Assembly: GCA_963807925.1 (NCBI GenBank)
Contig: CAWEDP010000001.1
Location: 558,001 to 622,000, forward strand
From: CAWEDP01 sp963807925
GTDB lineage: Bacteria; Acidobacteriota; Vicinamibacteria; Vicinamibacterales; CAVVIG01
Length of the DNA stretch: 64,000 nucleotides
Direction: 5' to 3'
In this document: piece after piece, positions 33,499 to 40,661 of the stretch
Layout: each line of letters starts with the position of its first letter
How positions within the stretch are numbered: the stretch's first letter is position 1
Notes under the pieces: model-generated
Seen by the model: only the letters and a program-made list of their open reading frames with translations
Told to the model about the DNA's origin: nothing
The model's database searches: none
Made by a program: the position numbers and the translations under genes

Positions 33499-33591
33499 TC
33501 CCGCCGTCAGCCGGTCGCGCCTGCGGGCGCGGCCGGTTCTTTCCTGATTTCGCATCGTTCGTTGCCCGGTTTTCATCTTCACGCCGTCATA

Positions 33592-33743
33592 GCCGGGCGC
33601 GCCGCCGCCTCAATCCAGAGCTTCTTTCGTTCCGGGTTTCCGCAAGAGCCGATGCGCCGCCCTTCCGGCGGCGGGTCTCTTTGGTGCGGACCCTCGCCGG
33701 AACGAAGAGAAGCTTGGGTGACCCGGCCGCTTGTCCGCCCGGC
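33592..33743 (+). promoter_or_regulatory. Structured leader D
   Basis: Outer stem GCCGGGCG (33592-33599) pairs with CGCCCGGC (33736-33743). AGCTTCT (33619-33625) pairs with AGAAGCT (33708-33714), followed by TTCGTTCC/GGAACGAA. The apical hairpin starts CCGCA/TGCGG and is extended by GCGCCGCC/GGCGGCG, flanked by GGTTT and ACCCTC. It is almost identical to leader A except for the longer apical arm. Confidence 0.75.
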
Positions 33744-33787
33744 TTCGTTTGCCGCGTTACGAAAACCGTTCAACGAAGGAGAACACG

Positions 33788-34000
33788 ATGATCGACAGAA
33801 CCAACGCCTACCGCGTATCGATCGCCCGTCTGGCTCTCGCCTCTGCATCCTGGGTGCAGGGCGACCATGCCGAACAGGCGGTCATCGACCTGCTGACCAG
33901 CCTGCGGCACTTCTGCGCCGCCCGGCGGATCGATTTCGAGGGCTGCAACAGCGACGCGACCGACCTGTTCCGCGCCGAACTGGATGCGAGGGCGCCATGA
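33788..34000 (+). CDS. Uncharacterised plasmid protein (70 aa)
   Basis: ATG 33788 follows AACGAAGGAGAACACG, 44 bp after leader D. The product is a helical, neutral protein (AYRVSIARLALASASWVQGDHAEQAVIDLLTSLRHFCAARRIDF) with no recognised domain. Its stop overlaps the ATG of the DUF6876-like gene (ATGA), so the two are translated together from the leader D transcript. Confidence 0.75.
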   Translation: MIDRTNAYRVSIARLALASASWVQGDHAEQAVIDLLTSLRHFCAARRIDFEGCNSDATDLFRAELDARAP

Positions 34001-34362
34001 CGACAAAGACATTGACCACATACGACCTCAAGCAATTCACGGGCTCCGAGAGCTTTTACCGTCACGCGATCAACCGGCGTGTCGTCTACACGGAGGGCGC
34101 GCAGTTCGTCGCCGAGACCGGCGGCGCCTACTGGCTGCTCGACGAGATCGCCATCATCCAGCCTTACGACGCGCGCGTGGCGGCGGAGGAGTTCCAGGTC
34201 TGGAAACTCGCCGTCCGTTCCGACCGGACGGCCACGCTTACCTGCGAGGACGGCAACGACAACGTCGTGTTCACGAAGGAGATCGAATTCACTGACTTTC
34301 CCCTCGACGAAATCACGCTGTGGTTCGCGAACAACACGATCTACCTGCCGGGGGAGCATTGA
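33997..34362 (+). CDS. DUF6876-like plasmid protein (121 aa)
   Basis: The sequence LKQFTGSESFYRHAINRRVVYTEGAQFVAETGGAYWLLDEIAIIQ is characteristic of a small family I recall as DUF6876, common on plasmids and conjugative elements. The C-terminal half (FQVWKLAVRSDRTATLTCEDGNDNVV) is beta-rich. Function is unknown. It is coupled to the 70-aa gene upstream through ATGA. The 85 bp after its stop hold no obvious terminator. Confidence 0.8.
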   Translation: MTTKTLTTYDLKQFTGSESFYRHAINRRVVYTEGAQFVAETGGAYWLLDEIAIIQPYDARVAAEEFQVWKLAVRSDRTATLTCEDGNDNVVFTKEIEFTDFPLDEITLWFANNTIYLPGEH

Positions 34363-34447
34363 TGCTTGCCCGTGGCCATCGCGTGAAAACGGCAAATCGT
34401 CATCGACACTCCTTGTCCCGCCTCGTAATTTCGGCTACACAGGAAGA

Positions 34448-34666
34448 ATGATGAACCGGGACGAGAATCGCCATCCTGCCATCGTTGCCCGCTACGAGGC
34501 GGCGAAAGCCGTTGCGCAGGATCTGGGATTTCGCCTGTCGGTTACGGGGAAAGGTCCCGCTCTCTTCGTTCTCAAGGAGAACGGCAAGACGGTTCTGACA
34601 TTCGCGGACGTCACAAACATCGACGCCTTCCTGAACGGCGTCCGGAAGGCCCGCCGCCGGTCTTGA
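34448..34666 (+). CDS. Uncharacterised small protein (72 aa)
   Basis: AGGAAGA lies just before two adjacent ATGs (34448, 34451). The product is MMNRDENRHPAIVARYEAAKAVAQDLGFRLSV..., with helix then beta-hairpin (KGPALFVLKENGKTVLTFADVTNIDAFLNGV) and a basic RKARRRS tail. It resembles no named family to me. Codon use is that of a real gene. Confidence 0.65.
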   Translation: MMNRDENRHPAIVARYEAAKAVAQDLGFRLSVTGKGPALFVLKENGKTVLTFADVTNIDAFLNGVRKARRRS

Positions 34667-34696
34667 CACTCGTTTCGCGGCCCGGCAAGGTGCGAC

Positions 34697-35200
34697 ATGG
34701 CCGCGCCGCAACCCATCACCGGTCGAACGCATTGCAAGCCGCATATACCTGATTCGCGGCGAAAAGGTGATGCTCGACGCCGACCTGGCCGAGCTTTACG
34801 GCGTCGAGACCCGAACACTCGTCCAGGCCATCAAGCGAAACATCGACCGCTTTCCGACCGACTTCATGTTCCAACTCTCTGAAAGAGAACATCAAAACTT
34901 GAGATCACAAATTGTGACCTCAAGTTGGGGTGGTCGCGCTATCCTCCGTACACCTTCACAGAACACGGCGTGGCCATGTTATCCAGCGTGCTCAAAAGCA
35001 AGAAGGCCGTTCAGGTCAGCATCGCCATCGTCCGCACCTTCGTCCAAATGCGTAATCTCCTCGCCAGCCACGCCGCCCTGGCACGCAAGGTCGAACAGCT
35101 CGACCATAATGTCACCGTCCTCTACGACACTGTCCGGAAGCTGCTGGCGCCGGAGCCGTCGAAGAAGAAGCCGATCGGATACATCTGGCACGACGAATAA
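34697..35200 (+). pseudogene. ORF6N-domain DNA-binding protein, two frameshifts
   Basis: Three consecutive frames together spell an ORF6N-domain protein. MAAPQPIT comes first, then (after a shift near 34725) VERIASRIYLIRGEKVMLDADLAELYGVETRTLVQAIKRN. After a shift near 34925 come YPPYTFTEHGVAMLSSVLKSKKAVQVSIAIVRTFVQMR and a C-terminal coiled coil ending GYIWHDE. In intact relatives these are one ~165-aa protein found on phages and plasmids. Both shifts are single-base events, so mutation or sequencing error are both possible. Confidence 0.75.
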
Positions 35201-35338
35201 GATCGTCCTCTCAGACTGGAAATTTGAAATGCCACATTGGCATCTCAAATCCGGCGACACTCCTTCAAGTGCCCGTCGATCGCGCAATCCCCCTTTTCGT
35301 GTATCGACGAACCCCCTTCCCCCATCCCGCCTTTATCC

Positions 35339-35517
35339 GGTTGCTCTCAACCAGCATGTGACCCTGCCGGACGCGCCTTTCGTGTCCCGTCCAGAGGTTC
35401 TTTCGTTCACGGTTTCCGGCCAAACCATTGAGGCCGGATCCTCCGCGAACGACGAGAACCTTGGGGACACGCGCAGGCTATGCGCCCGGCGTTTCGGCTC
35501 ACATGTTGAGAGCAACC
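35339..35517 (+). promoter_or_regulatory. Structured leader E
   Basis: Outer arms GGTTGCTCTCAAC (35339-35351) and GTTGAGAGCAACC (35505-35517) pair perfectly. CGTGTCCC (35381-35388) pairs with GGGACACG (35464-35471), AGGTTCT (35395-35401) with AGAACCT (35455-35461), then CGTTC with GAACG. The apical CCGGCC/GGCCGG hairpin is flanked by GGTTT and ATCCTC. The outer and AGGTTCT stems differ from those of leaders B and F at paired positions, with compensation. Confidence 0.8.
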
Positions 35518-35538
35518 GAGAAGAGTGAGGGACTACGA

Positions 35539-35760
35539 ATGAAACGAACCATCAGGCTGACAGCCATCGACCGCACGGTCACGCTGTCCGATTACATCAA
35601 GCTGGTGCGGCTGGCAAAAGCCTTCCCCTGCGCCACCTTCAAGACCGGACTGACAACGTAGTGGCCAACCACCGGCGCCGAAATTCTCCGGCAATTCCGG
35701 GACGGCATGATGGACCGCATCAACCAAGGCATCCCCTACATACAGCGGGGGCTGAAATGA
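35539..35760 (+). pseudogene. Small plasmid gene with in-frame amber codon
   Basis: Start 35539 follows GTGAGGGACTACGA, right after leader E. The frame MKRTIRLTAIDRTVTLSDYIKLVRLAKAFPCATFKTGLTT meets TAG at 35659. It then continues without shift as WPTTGAEILRQFRDGMMDRINQGIPYIQRGLK to a TGA at 35760 that overlaps the next ATG. The continued coding character and ATGA coupling show that the TAG is a point nonsense change (probably TGG to TAG). Either the gene is dead or the codon is suppressed. Confidence 0.65.
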
Positions 35761-36155
35761 CCTCGAAGATGAAAACTTACACGGTGTTGTACGCCGAGGA
35801 CGTTCCGTACTACGCGTCCGGTGAGATCGAGGCGCCCAGCGACAAGAGCGCCATCGCCAAGGCCCGCAAGCTCAATACCGAAACCTTCGGCGCCTACGAC
35901 GGCGATTGGGACAACGCCGTCTGCCGGCGGATCGTCTCCATCGAGGATGCCAAGGGCAACGTCATCGCCGAGGATTTCGCGCTCGACAAGTACGTTCTGC
36001 ATAGAGCCAGCGCCGGCGAGCGGCGCAGGCTGGATGCCGCCGAGGAAATGTTCCGGGCTCTGAAGACCTGCCGCACGGTTGTTTACCGATACGGAACAGA
36101 TCGTCAGTCCGACCTGCTTGACGCCGCACTTGCCAAAGCGCGGGGGCAGAAATGA
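35757..36155 (+). CDS. Conserved plasmid protein, intact paralogue of 22862
   Basis: The ATG at 35757 overlaps the preceding stop; an in-frame ATG at 35769 (MKTYTVLYAEDVPYYA) matches the N-terminus of the paralogue at 22862. It is about 130 aa. The conserved core NAVCRRIVSIEDAKGNVIAEDFALDK is shared with NxVCRRIVGIEDEHGRTIANGIAFDN in the paralogue. No domain is recognised. It belongs to the leader E operon. Confidence 0.75.
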   Translation: MTSKMKTYTVLYAEDVPYYASGEIEAPSDKSAIAKARKLNTETFGAYDGDWDNAVCRRIVSIEDAKGNVIAEDFALDKYVLHRASAGERRRLDAAEEMFRALKTCRTVVYRYGTDRQSDLLDAALAKARGQK

Positions 36156-36313
36156 CCGGGGAAATCGACAACGGATTCTGCATAAAATACCGCAAGGCGG
36201 CGGCTACATCGAAGACGAATGCATCTGAGGCGCTGACACATGCTGCTGTCTCGATCCCGATGCGCCCGATCCATTCACCGCGCGCAGACGTAAAATGGCG
36301 GCGGAGGCTGGCC

Positions 36314-36937
36314 ATGGCAGGCAACCGTGACGATCCTGAGGACGGCGGCAGGCTCGGGGCCGAGGCCCGCGAATACACAGCCAGGAAGAACCGGGAACGG
36401 CTCGGCGAGATGCGGATGGGCACCCTGCGCACCGGCAGGCCCGCCCCCGATCGCCCCGACAACCCGGTAACCGCGCACGAGCGCCATCACGCGGAGAATG
36501 GCGCCGACCAGGAAAAGCGCCTGCAAGGCATCGTCGACCCTGTCCGGCGCGAGAGCGTCCGCGCGCAGGTCGACAGGCACTACGATGCGTGGGGAAAGGC
36601 CCTCAAGAAGGCTTATGCGCAGCGCTATGACAATTCGGAGCGGATCTTCGACAGGAAGATGGCCGAGCGGAAAACCGACGTGCGCCCGATCCCCAAGAGC
36701 GTCCAGCAGGACATCCGCAAGGAGGCCATCCGGGAAGCCGCCGCGCAGTCGAACAACCGCATCGGCGAAATCAACGCGGCCATCCCGAAGATGATCGACA
36801 AGGCTATCTCCGACGCCGCCAAGCTGCCCGCCGGCGCTCCGCTTGACAAGGGCACGCAGCGTGCCAAGGATATGGCGGCGGCTTACGACCGGGCGGCCGC
36901 CGGCCACGGCCGCGAGGACAGGGACCGCGAGAGGTGA
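36314..36937 (+). CDS. Charged helical protein ending DRDRER (207 aa)
   Basis: ATG 36314 (MAGNRDDPEDGG) with GGCGGAGG upstream is preferred over ATG 36152, whose first 54 residues look non-coding. The protein is strongly charged and helical (RRESVRAQVDRHYDAWGKALKKAYAQRY), with no membrane segment. The C-terminus GHGREDRDRER closely resembles that of the relaxase (DPDKDRER) and of the protein at 49347 (HDHDRER). A shared mobility-related role or a secretion tail is possible. Family unknown. Confidence 0.75.
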   Translation: MAGNRDDPEDGGRLGAEAREYTARKNRERLGEMRMGTLRTGRPAPDRPDNPVTAHERHHAENGADQEKRLQGIVDPVRRESVRAQVDRHYDAWGKALKKAYAQRYDNSERIFDRKMAERKTDVRPIPKSVQQDIRKEAIREAAAQSNNRIGEINAAIPKMIDKAISDAAKLPAGAPLDKGTQRAKDMAAAYDRAAAGHGREDRDRER

Positions 36938-36939
36938 GG

Positions 36940-37068
36940 ATGGCCTGCGAACACGAACATGACTGGGTCGAAATCACCACCGCGAGCGAGACCGCCAACG
37001 GTCTGCGGCGCTTCATCTGCATCGTGGATGACTGCGACGCCGAGAAAACCGATCCGCCGACGAACTGA
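36940..37068 (+). CDS. Tiny Cys/His-containing protein (42 aa)
   Basis: ATG 36940 lies 2 bp after the preceding stop, with GTGAGG immediately upstream. The product is MACEHEHDWVEITTASETAN... with Cys3, His5, His7, Cys27 and Cys33 (FICIVDDCDAEK). The CxHxH...C...C spacing suggests a small zinc-binding fold. The frame has good coding character and is coupled to the gene before. Function unknown. Confidence 0.55.
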   Translation: MACEHEHDWVEITTASETANGLRRFICIVDDCDAEKTDPPTN

Positions 37069-37214
37069 CTGCCAGCATCATCCGTTTCGACGAGTCGCGG
37101 CCATGAGGTAACGTTCCCTTTCGCAAGCGCAGAAGCCGCGAACCAAGACGGCCATCCTGCCTCCCCCGCCGCACGAATTGATTGGACAGCCCATTGGAGA
37201 GAGGAGAATGGGCT

Positions 37215-37604
37215 ATGTCCAGACAGAAACCAGGCGAGGCTGGGGCCTCGGAGGGAGCCCGGAGGGCGACCGGAGAGGCCTCAGCCTCGCCGACGCGCGC
37301 CACGGGCCGGTGGTCGGCGCGGCGCAAGATGTCAGTGGTCTTGGAGCTGCTGCGAGGCGCCGATCTCGAGACGCTCAGTCGTCGCCATGGTGTGACCGCG
37401 GCCACGATCTCCGAGTGGCGTGACAAGTTCCTCGGCGGCGGCGAGGCGCGTCTGAAGTACCACGAGGTTGCGGTGGAGGACGAGGAGACGCGGCGTTTGA
37501 AAAACGTCGTCGCGGACCTGGCGACCGAGAAGGATCTACTCAAAGAGAAGATTCGCCACTTGGAGGCCAGCCGCCCTTTGGGCTGGTGGAGGTCGAAGCG
37601 ATGA
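37215..37604 (+). CDS. IS transposase OrfA (HTH), copy 1
   Basis: The 129-aa protein has a disordered Ala/Gly/Arg N-terminus, then a helix-turn-helix (MSVVLELLRGADLETLSRRHGVTAATISEWRDKFL). A leucine-zipper-like helix follows (EDEETRRLKNVVADLATEKDLLKEKIRHLEA), typical of IS3-type OrfA. The start with GGAG upstream is chosen; ATGs farther 5' are in the IS terminus. Its TGA overlaps the orfB ATG. Confidence 0.85.
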   Translation: MSRQKPGEAGASEGARRATGEASASPTRATGRWSARRKMSVVLELLRGADLETLSRRHGVTAATISEWRDKFLGGGEARLKYHEVAVEDEETRRLKNVVADLATEKDLLKEKIRHLEASRPLGWWRSKR

Positions 37605-38491
37605 GCGGTCAGACTTCGCCCTCCACGCACTACCGATACGGCATTACACGGGTCCTCCGCGTGTGGGAGCTGCCGCGGTCGACCTTCTACGCGCAGCGCG
37701 TACAGCGCGCGGAGCCGGCGACGGGGCGACGGGGTCGAACACCGACCCTCGATGATGCGGCGCTGCTCGCACAGATTCGGGTGGTCATCGCTGACAGTCC
37801 GTTTCACGGCGAAGGGCATCGGAAGATTTGGGCGCGGCTCCGCACGCTGAAGCACGTGCGCACGTCGATGCGCCGCGTGCTGCGCGTTATGCGCGACGCC
37901 GAGCTCCTGGCGCCCGCGCGGCAACTGGAGCCGGTGGTCGAACACCCGCATGAGGGCACCATCGTCACGGAGCAGCCCAACGTGATGTGGGGCACCGACG
38001 CGACCGCCGCGGTGACGATCCTCGACGGCCCCGCCACGATCTTCGCGGCGATCGATCACTGCACCGCGGAATGCGTGGGCATTCACGCCACGCGTCACGG
38101 CGATCGGTTCGAAGCCTTGGAGCCACTCCGGCAAGGCGTCCGCGATCACTTCGGCGGCCTCGCCCCCGCGATCGCTCACGGGCTCGCGATTCGACACGAC
38201 CACGGCAGCGTCTATCTCAGTGGCGACTTTCAGACGGAGATCACGTTTCTCGGCATGACGTCGTCGCCGGCGTTCGTCCGCCAGCCGGAAGGCAACGGCT
38301 GCATCGAACGCTTCTTTCGCACCCTGAAGGAGCAGCTACTCTGGGTCCGGCATTTCTCGACGATCGAGGAGCTGCGCCAGGCGCTCATCGCGTTCAAGGA
38401 GCGCTATAACCAGGAGTGGCTGATCGCGCGACTCGGGTATCGGTCGCCGGCGGCCGCCCGTCGATCGTTTGCGCTCACATCCGCGGCGTGA
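37601..38491 (+). CDS. IS transposase OrfB (DDE integrase core), copy 1
   Basis: The 296-aa integrase has an N-terminal HTH_21-like segment (HGEGHRKIWARL) and the rve catalytic core. The DDE residues are in WGTDAT (Asp), HDHGSVYLSGDF (Asp) and GNGCIERFFRTLKEQ (Glu). YNQEWLIARLGYRSPAAAR closes the protein. It overlaps orfA by the ATGA tetranucleotide and is intact. Confidence 0.9.
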   Translation: MSGQTSPSTHYRYGITRVLRVWELPRSTFYAQRVQRAEPATGRRGRTPTLDDAALLAQIRVVIADSPFHGEGHRKIWARLRTLKHVRTSMRRVLRVMRDAELLAPARQLEPVVEHPHEGTIVTEQPNVMWGTDATAAVTILDGPATIFAAIDHCTAECVGIHATRHGDRFEALEPLRQGVRDHFGGLAPAIAHGLAIRHDHGSVYLSGDFQTEITFLGMTSSPAFVRQPEGNGCIERFFRTLKEQLLWVRHFSTIEELRQALIAFKERYNQEWLIARLGYRSPAAARRSFALTSAA

Positions 38492-38635
38492 TTACACTCA
38501 CCGCGCTGTCCAATTTTCGTGCGGCGGTACAACGGCCATCCTGCCAATTCCTCAAAGCGCTCCACGACCGCATCTTCCGCCGTCATTTCCTGAACGGGCG
38601 TGAGTGAACGCTCGTCATCGCCCCTTGTCCCCGTC

Positions 38636-38782
38636 GTCCTCAACAAGCATGTGACCCTGCCGGACGCGCCTTTCGTGTCCCGTCCAGAGCTTGTTGCGTT
38701 CCGGGTCCCTGCCCACAACGACAGACAAGCTTGGGACACGCGCAGGCTGTGCGCCCGGCCCGACGGCTCACATGTTGAGGAC
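38636..38782 (+). promoter_or_regulatory. Structured leader F
   Basis: Outer arms GTCCTCAAC (38636-38644) and GTTGAGGAC (38774-38782) pair perfectly. CGTGTCCC (38674-38681) pairs with GGGACACG (38733-38740), and AGCTTGT (38688-38694) with ACAAGCT (38725-38731). The stem sequence differs from leaders A, D and E at both partners. AGAAGGAGCTAGACG and the start at 38809 follow. Confidence 0.8.
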
Positions 38783-38808
38783 AACCACTGAACAGAAGGA
38801 GCTAGACG

Positions 38809-39246
38809 ATGACGGACTTCGAAACATCATGGAAACGGCACGCGGACCTGGTTGCGGAAGCGAACGGTTTGAACAAAGCGGTCGTCTTCGACGCCCTGGT
38901 CGCAGCCGGGATCACTGCGGTAGCCGTCGACTTCGACGGCGAAGGCGACAGCGGCCAAATCAACGGCGTGTCGGCCCGCGCCGGGGATACACCGGCCGAT
39001 ATCCCGGCGACGATGGTCAGCCTGCACCTGGCCCCGTGGGGCCAAACGGAATTAACCCGCACAGACCTGCCGTTCCCCGAAGCGATTGAACGTCTCTGCT
39101 ACGGCTATCTTGAGCAAAAACACGGCGGCTGGGAAAACAACGACGGCGGCTATGGTGAATTCACCTTCAATGTGGCGGAGCGCAGGATCGAGCTCGATTT
39201 CAACGGGCGCTATACCGACACCTGGCACGACGCTCACACCTTTTGA
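38809..39246 (+). CDS. DUF6878-like plasmid protein (145 aa)
   Basis: ATG 38809 is preceded by AGAAGGAGCTAGACG and leader F. The sequence VVFDALVAAGITAVAVDFDGEGDSGQI, then LPFPEAIERLCYGYLEQKHGGWENNDGGYGEFTFNV and LDFNGRYTDTWHDAHTF, matches a plasmid family I recall as DUF6878. The function is unknown. It is 11 bp upstream of the DUF6915-like gene and is probably cotranscribed with it. Confidence 0.82.
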   Translation: MTDFETSWKRHADLVAEANGLNKAVVFDALVAAGITAVAVDFDGEGDSGQINGVSARAGDTPADIPATMVSLHLAPWGQTELTRTDLPFPEAIERLCYGYLEQKHGGWENNDGGYGEFTFNVAERRIELDFNGRYTDTWHDAHTF

Positions 39247-39257
39247 GGGAGGCCATC

Positions 39258-39620
39258 ATGGCGCATCCCTACCATCATTCGCTTTCCAGCGTCAGGCAAT
39301 GGGGCGGTGTCGTAGATGACTATCAGCGCATCCACGACTGGTTCGACGAATCGAAGATGATCATCGCCGACTTCCGGCACCGCGCTTTACGCCACCACGC
39401 CGAAGGCATTTTCATGGCCGAGACGATTTTCGGGACGACGATCACGATCGCCACCGGCCGCCAGATCCCGGTCCGGTGGATCGGCGAACAGCATGTCCGC
39501 GAAGACCTCGGCTTCGTCCCGTCATTCGCCCACTGGGTCAAAGCGATCCGCCCCGAACCCTGGATGGGACGCGCGCAGCGGCTCGAGGAACAACTCGCGG
39601 CGGCGGAGGTCGCCGTGTAA
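39258..39620 (+). CDS. DUF6915-like plasmid protein (120 aa)
   Basis: ATG 39258 follows GGGAGGCCATC. The sequence MAHPYHHSLSSVRQWGG ... IHDWFDESKMIIADFRHRALRHHAEGIFMAETIFG ... PVRWIGEQHVREDLG ... WVKAIRPEPWMGRA is highly conserved in a family I recall as DUF6915. The many His/Asp residues (HDWFD, HRALRHH) suggest metal binding, but no activity is known. Second gene of the leader F transcript. Confidence 0.85.
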   Translation: MAHPYHHSLSSVRQWGGVVDDYQRIHDWFDESKMIIADFRHRALRHHAEGIFMAETIFGTTITIATGRQIPVRWIGEQHVREDLGFVPSFAHWVKAIRPEPWMGRAQRLEEQLAAAEVAV

Positions 39621-39773
39621 CGTGCCGTGAGAGGTGGTCTCCACGAGCTGTCCGCGGCATTTCCGGACGGCGGTCGTGTTTTTGCCGGCAGCGGCCGGGC
39701 GAAATGCGGACGGCACCGCCGCGCCAGGCAAAGAGCGCCTGATCACGGCGCCGCCAGTGTCCCGCCCGGTCCC

Positions 39774-39849
39774 GTCCTCCCTGAAACCGTGCCCGGCTTC
39801 CTCAGGGCCGCGAAGGAAGCCGCATTTCACGGTTTCGCAACGGGAGGAC
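39774..39849 (+). promoter_or_regulatory. Hairpin sequestering a Shine-Dalgarno sequence (leader H)
   Basis: Three nested perfect stems are present: GTCCTCCC (39774-39781) with GGGAGGAC (39842-39849), GAAACCGTG (39783-39791) with CACGGTTTC (39828-39836), and GGCTTCCT (39795-39802) with AGGAAGCC (39814-39821). The 3' arm contains GGGAGGA, the only ribosome site for the ATG at 39853, so the closed form should block translation. Confidence 0.75.
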
Positions 39850-40479
39850 AAGATGGCAAAAACGAACGCGACCGCAGCCGAAACGAAAACCCGCACCTAC
39901 GTGCTCGAAGTGACCTTCACCGTCGATTTCACGGCCGACGAGGACGTCCAGTCGCCGCAGGCGATCCGTAACGAGGCGCGCAGCTGGCTCGATGAGCCTC
40001 GGCGCCGCCGTGCAGGCGGTCAACGTCCGAAGGGCGGGCTGATGCCCGCCTTCGCCTCGCGGCGCGAAAGACAAACGCCGCGGGCGAACGCTTCGGGACG
40101 GGCGCGGGGCCTCCGGCCCGAATGTCGAGGTTCTCAGTGACTTTCTGGGTTTCAGGCTGTGGACGAGATACCCGTGTCCTTCCCGCCTGTGCCCCTCTTC
40201 GGTCGCCGCATCCATGAAATATTGCAGAACGAAGTTTCTGACCGCCGTCGACGTGCTCACGCCGCGCTCCGCGTTCCGGACAATGTATTCATAGAGTTCA
40301 TGATCGAAACAGTCCTCACGGGCGGCGATCAACTTGAGCGCGCGGCGCGTCTCCGGCGCGAGCCGGACACTGGTTCGCCGCTTTCCGACCATGATGCTCA
40401 GACTCCGAAGCTTCTTCTTTCCGGTGGTGGAGACAATGTATTCCGTCCTTCGCCGTTCAGCCATTTCCGTTCGCGTCAT
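39802..40479 (-). CDS. Ribbon-helix-helix domain protein, C-terminal extent uncertain
   Basis: The N-terminal ~110 residues are clear: MAERRRTEYIVSTTGKKKLRSLSIMVGKRRTSVRLAPETRRALKLIAARE, the RHH strand and helices, and ATEEGHRREGHG, which is near the end of relatives as I remember them. The frame continues for another ~110 residues antisense to the gene at 39853, and that part has no protein character. The true stop may have been lost by a frameshift near 40150. Starts at 40479 or 40464 (MAERRRTEY) are both possible. Likely DNA-binding regulator of the element. Confidence 0.6.
   Translation of the reverse strand: MTRTEMAERRRTEYIVSTTGKKKLRSLSIMVGKRRTSVRLAPETRRALKLIAAREDCFDHELYEYIVRNAERGVSTSTAVRNFVLQYFMDAATEEGHRREGHGYLVHSLKPRKSLRTSTFGPEAPRPSRSVRPRRLSFAPRGEGGHQPALRTLTACTAAPRLIEPAARLVTDRLRRLDVLVGREIDGEGHFEHVGAGFRFGCGRVRFCHLVLPLRNREMRLPSRP
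39853..40042 (+). pseudogene. Small plasmid protein with frameshift
   Basis: The start at 39853 has GGGAGGA (inside leader H) 5 bp upstream. MAKTNATAAETKTRTYVLEVTFTVDFTADEDVQSPQAIRNEARSWLDE is protein-like, with alternating beta residues. An extra C near 39998 shifts the frame; the natural continuation LGAAVQAVNVRRAG then ends at TGA 40042. The unshifted frame instead runs on in Arg/Gly-rich sequence to 40140. Family unknown. Confidence 0.6.
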
Positions 40480-40661
40480 GCATCGTTTCAGATGAGCCGT
40501 CTCGCGTGAGTCGGCCGCTTCACTCTTCTACACGACTCATTTGGCGATGGGCCAGATCCTTGCGCGGGCCAAGCGGCGGTTCTGTCAAATGTGCTTCTTT
40601 CGGGTTGACCGTGTCTGGCCGCTGCCCTTAAATCTTCTGACCCGTAACGAATCAGCTCACA

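Larger units (their letters stand above)
37162..38531 (+). mobile_element. IS3/IS481-type insertion sequence, copy 1 (1370 bp)
   Basis: Ends are TCCCCCGCCGCACGAATTGA and, inverted, TGTACCGCCGCACGAAAATT; CCGCCGCACGAA and TTGGACAGC are shared by both ends. A 14-bp direct repeat (ACGGCCATCCTGCC at 37148-37161 and 38532-38545) flanks it. Two overlapping ORFs encode an HTH protein and a DDE integrase. Copies 2 (50765-52135, inverted) and 3 (62427-63796) are near-identical. Confidence 0.92.

Noticed and set aside
37013..38203. 396-codon minus frame over IS copy 1 (repeated at copies 2 and 3)
   Set aside because: Antisense to orfA/orfB; identical shadows in all copies.
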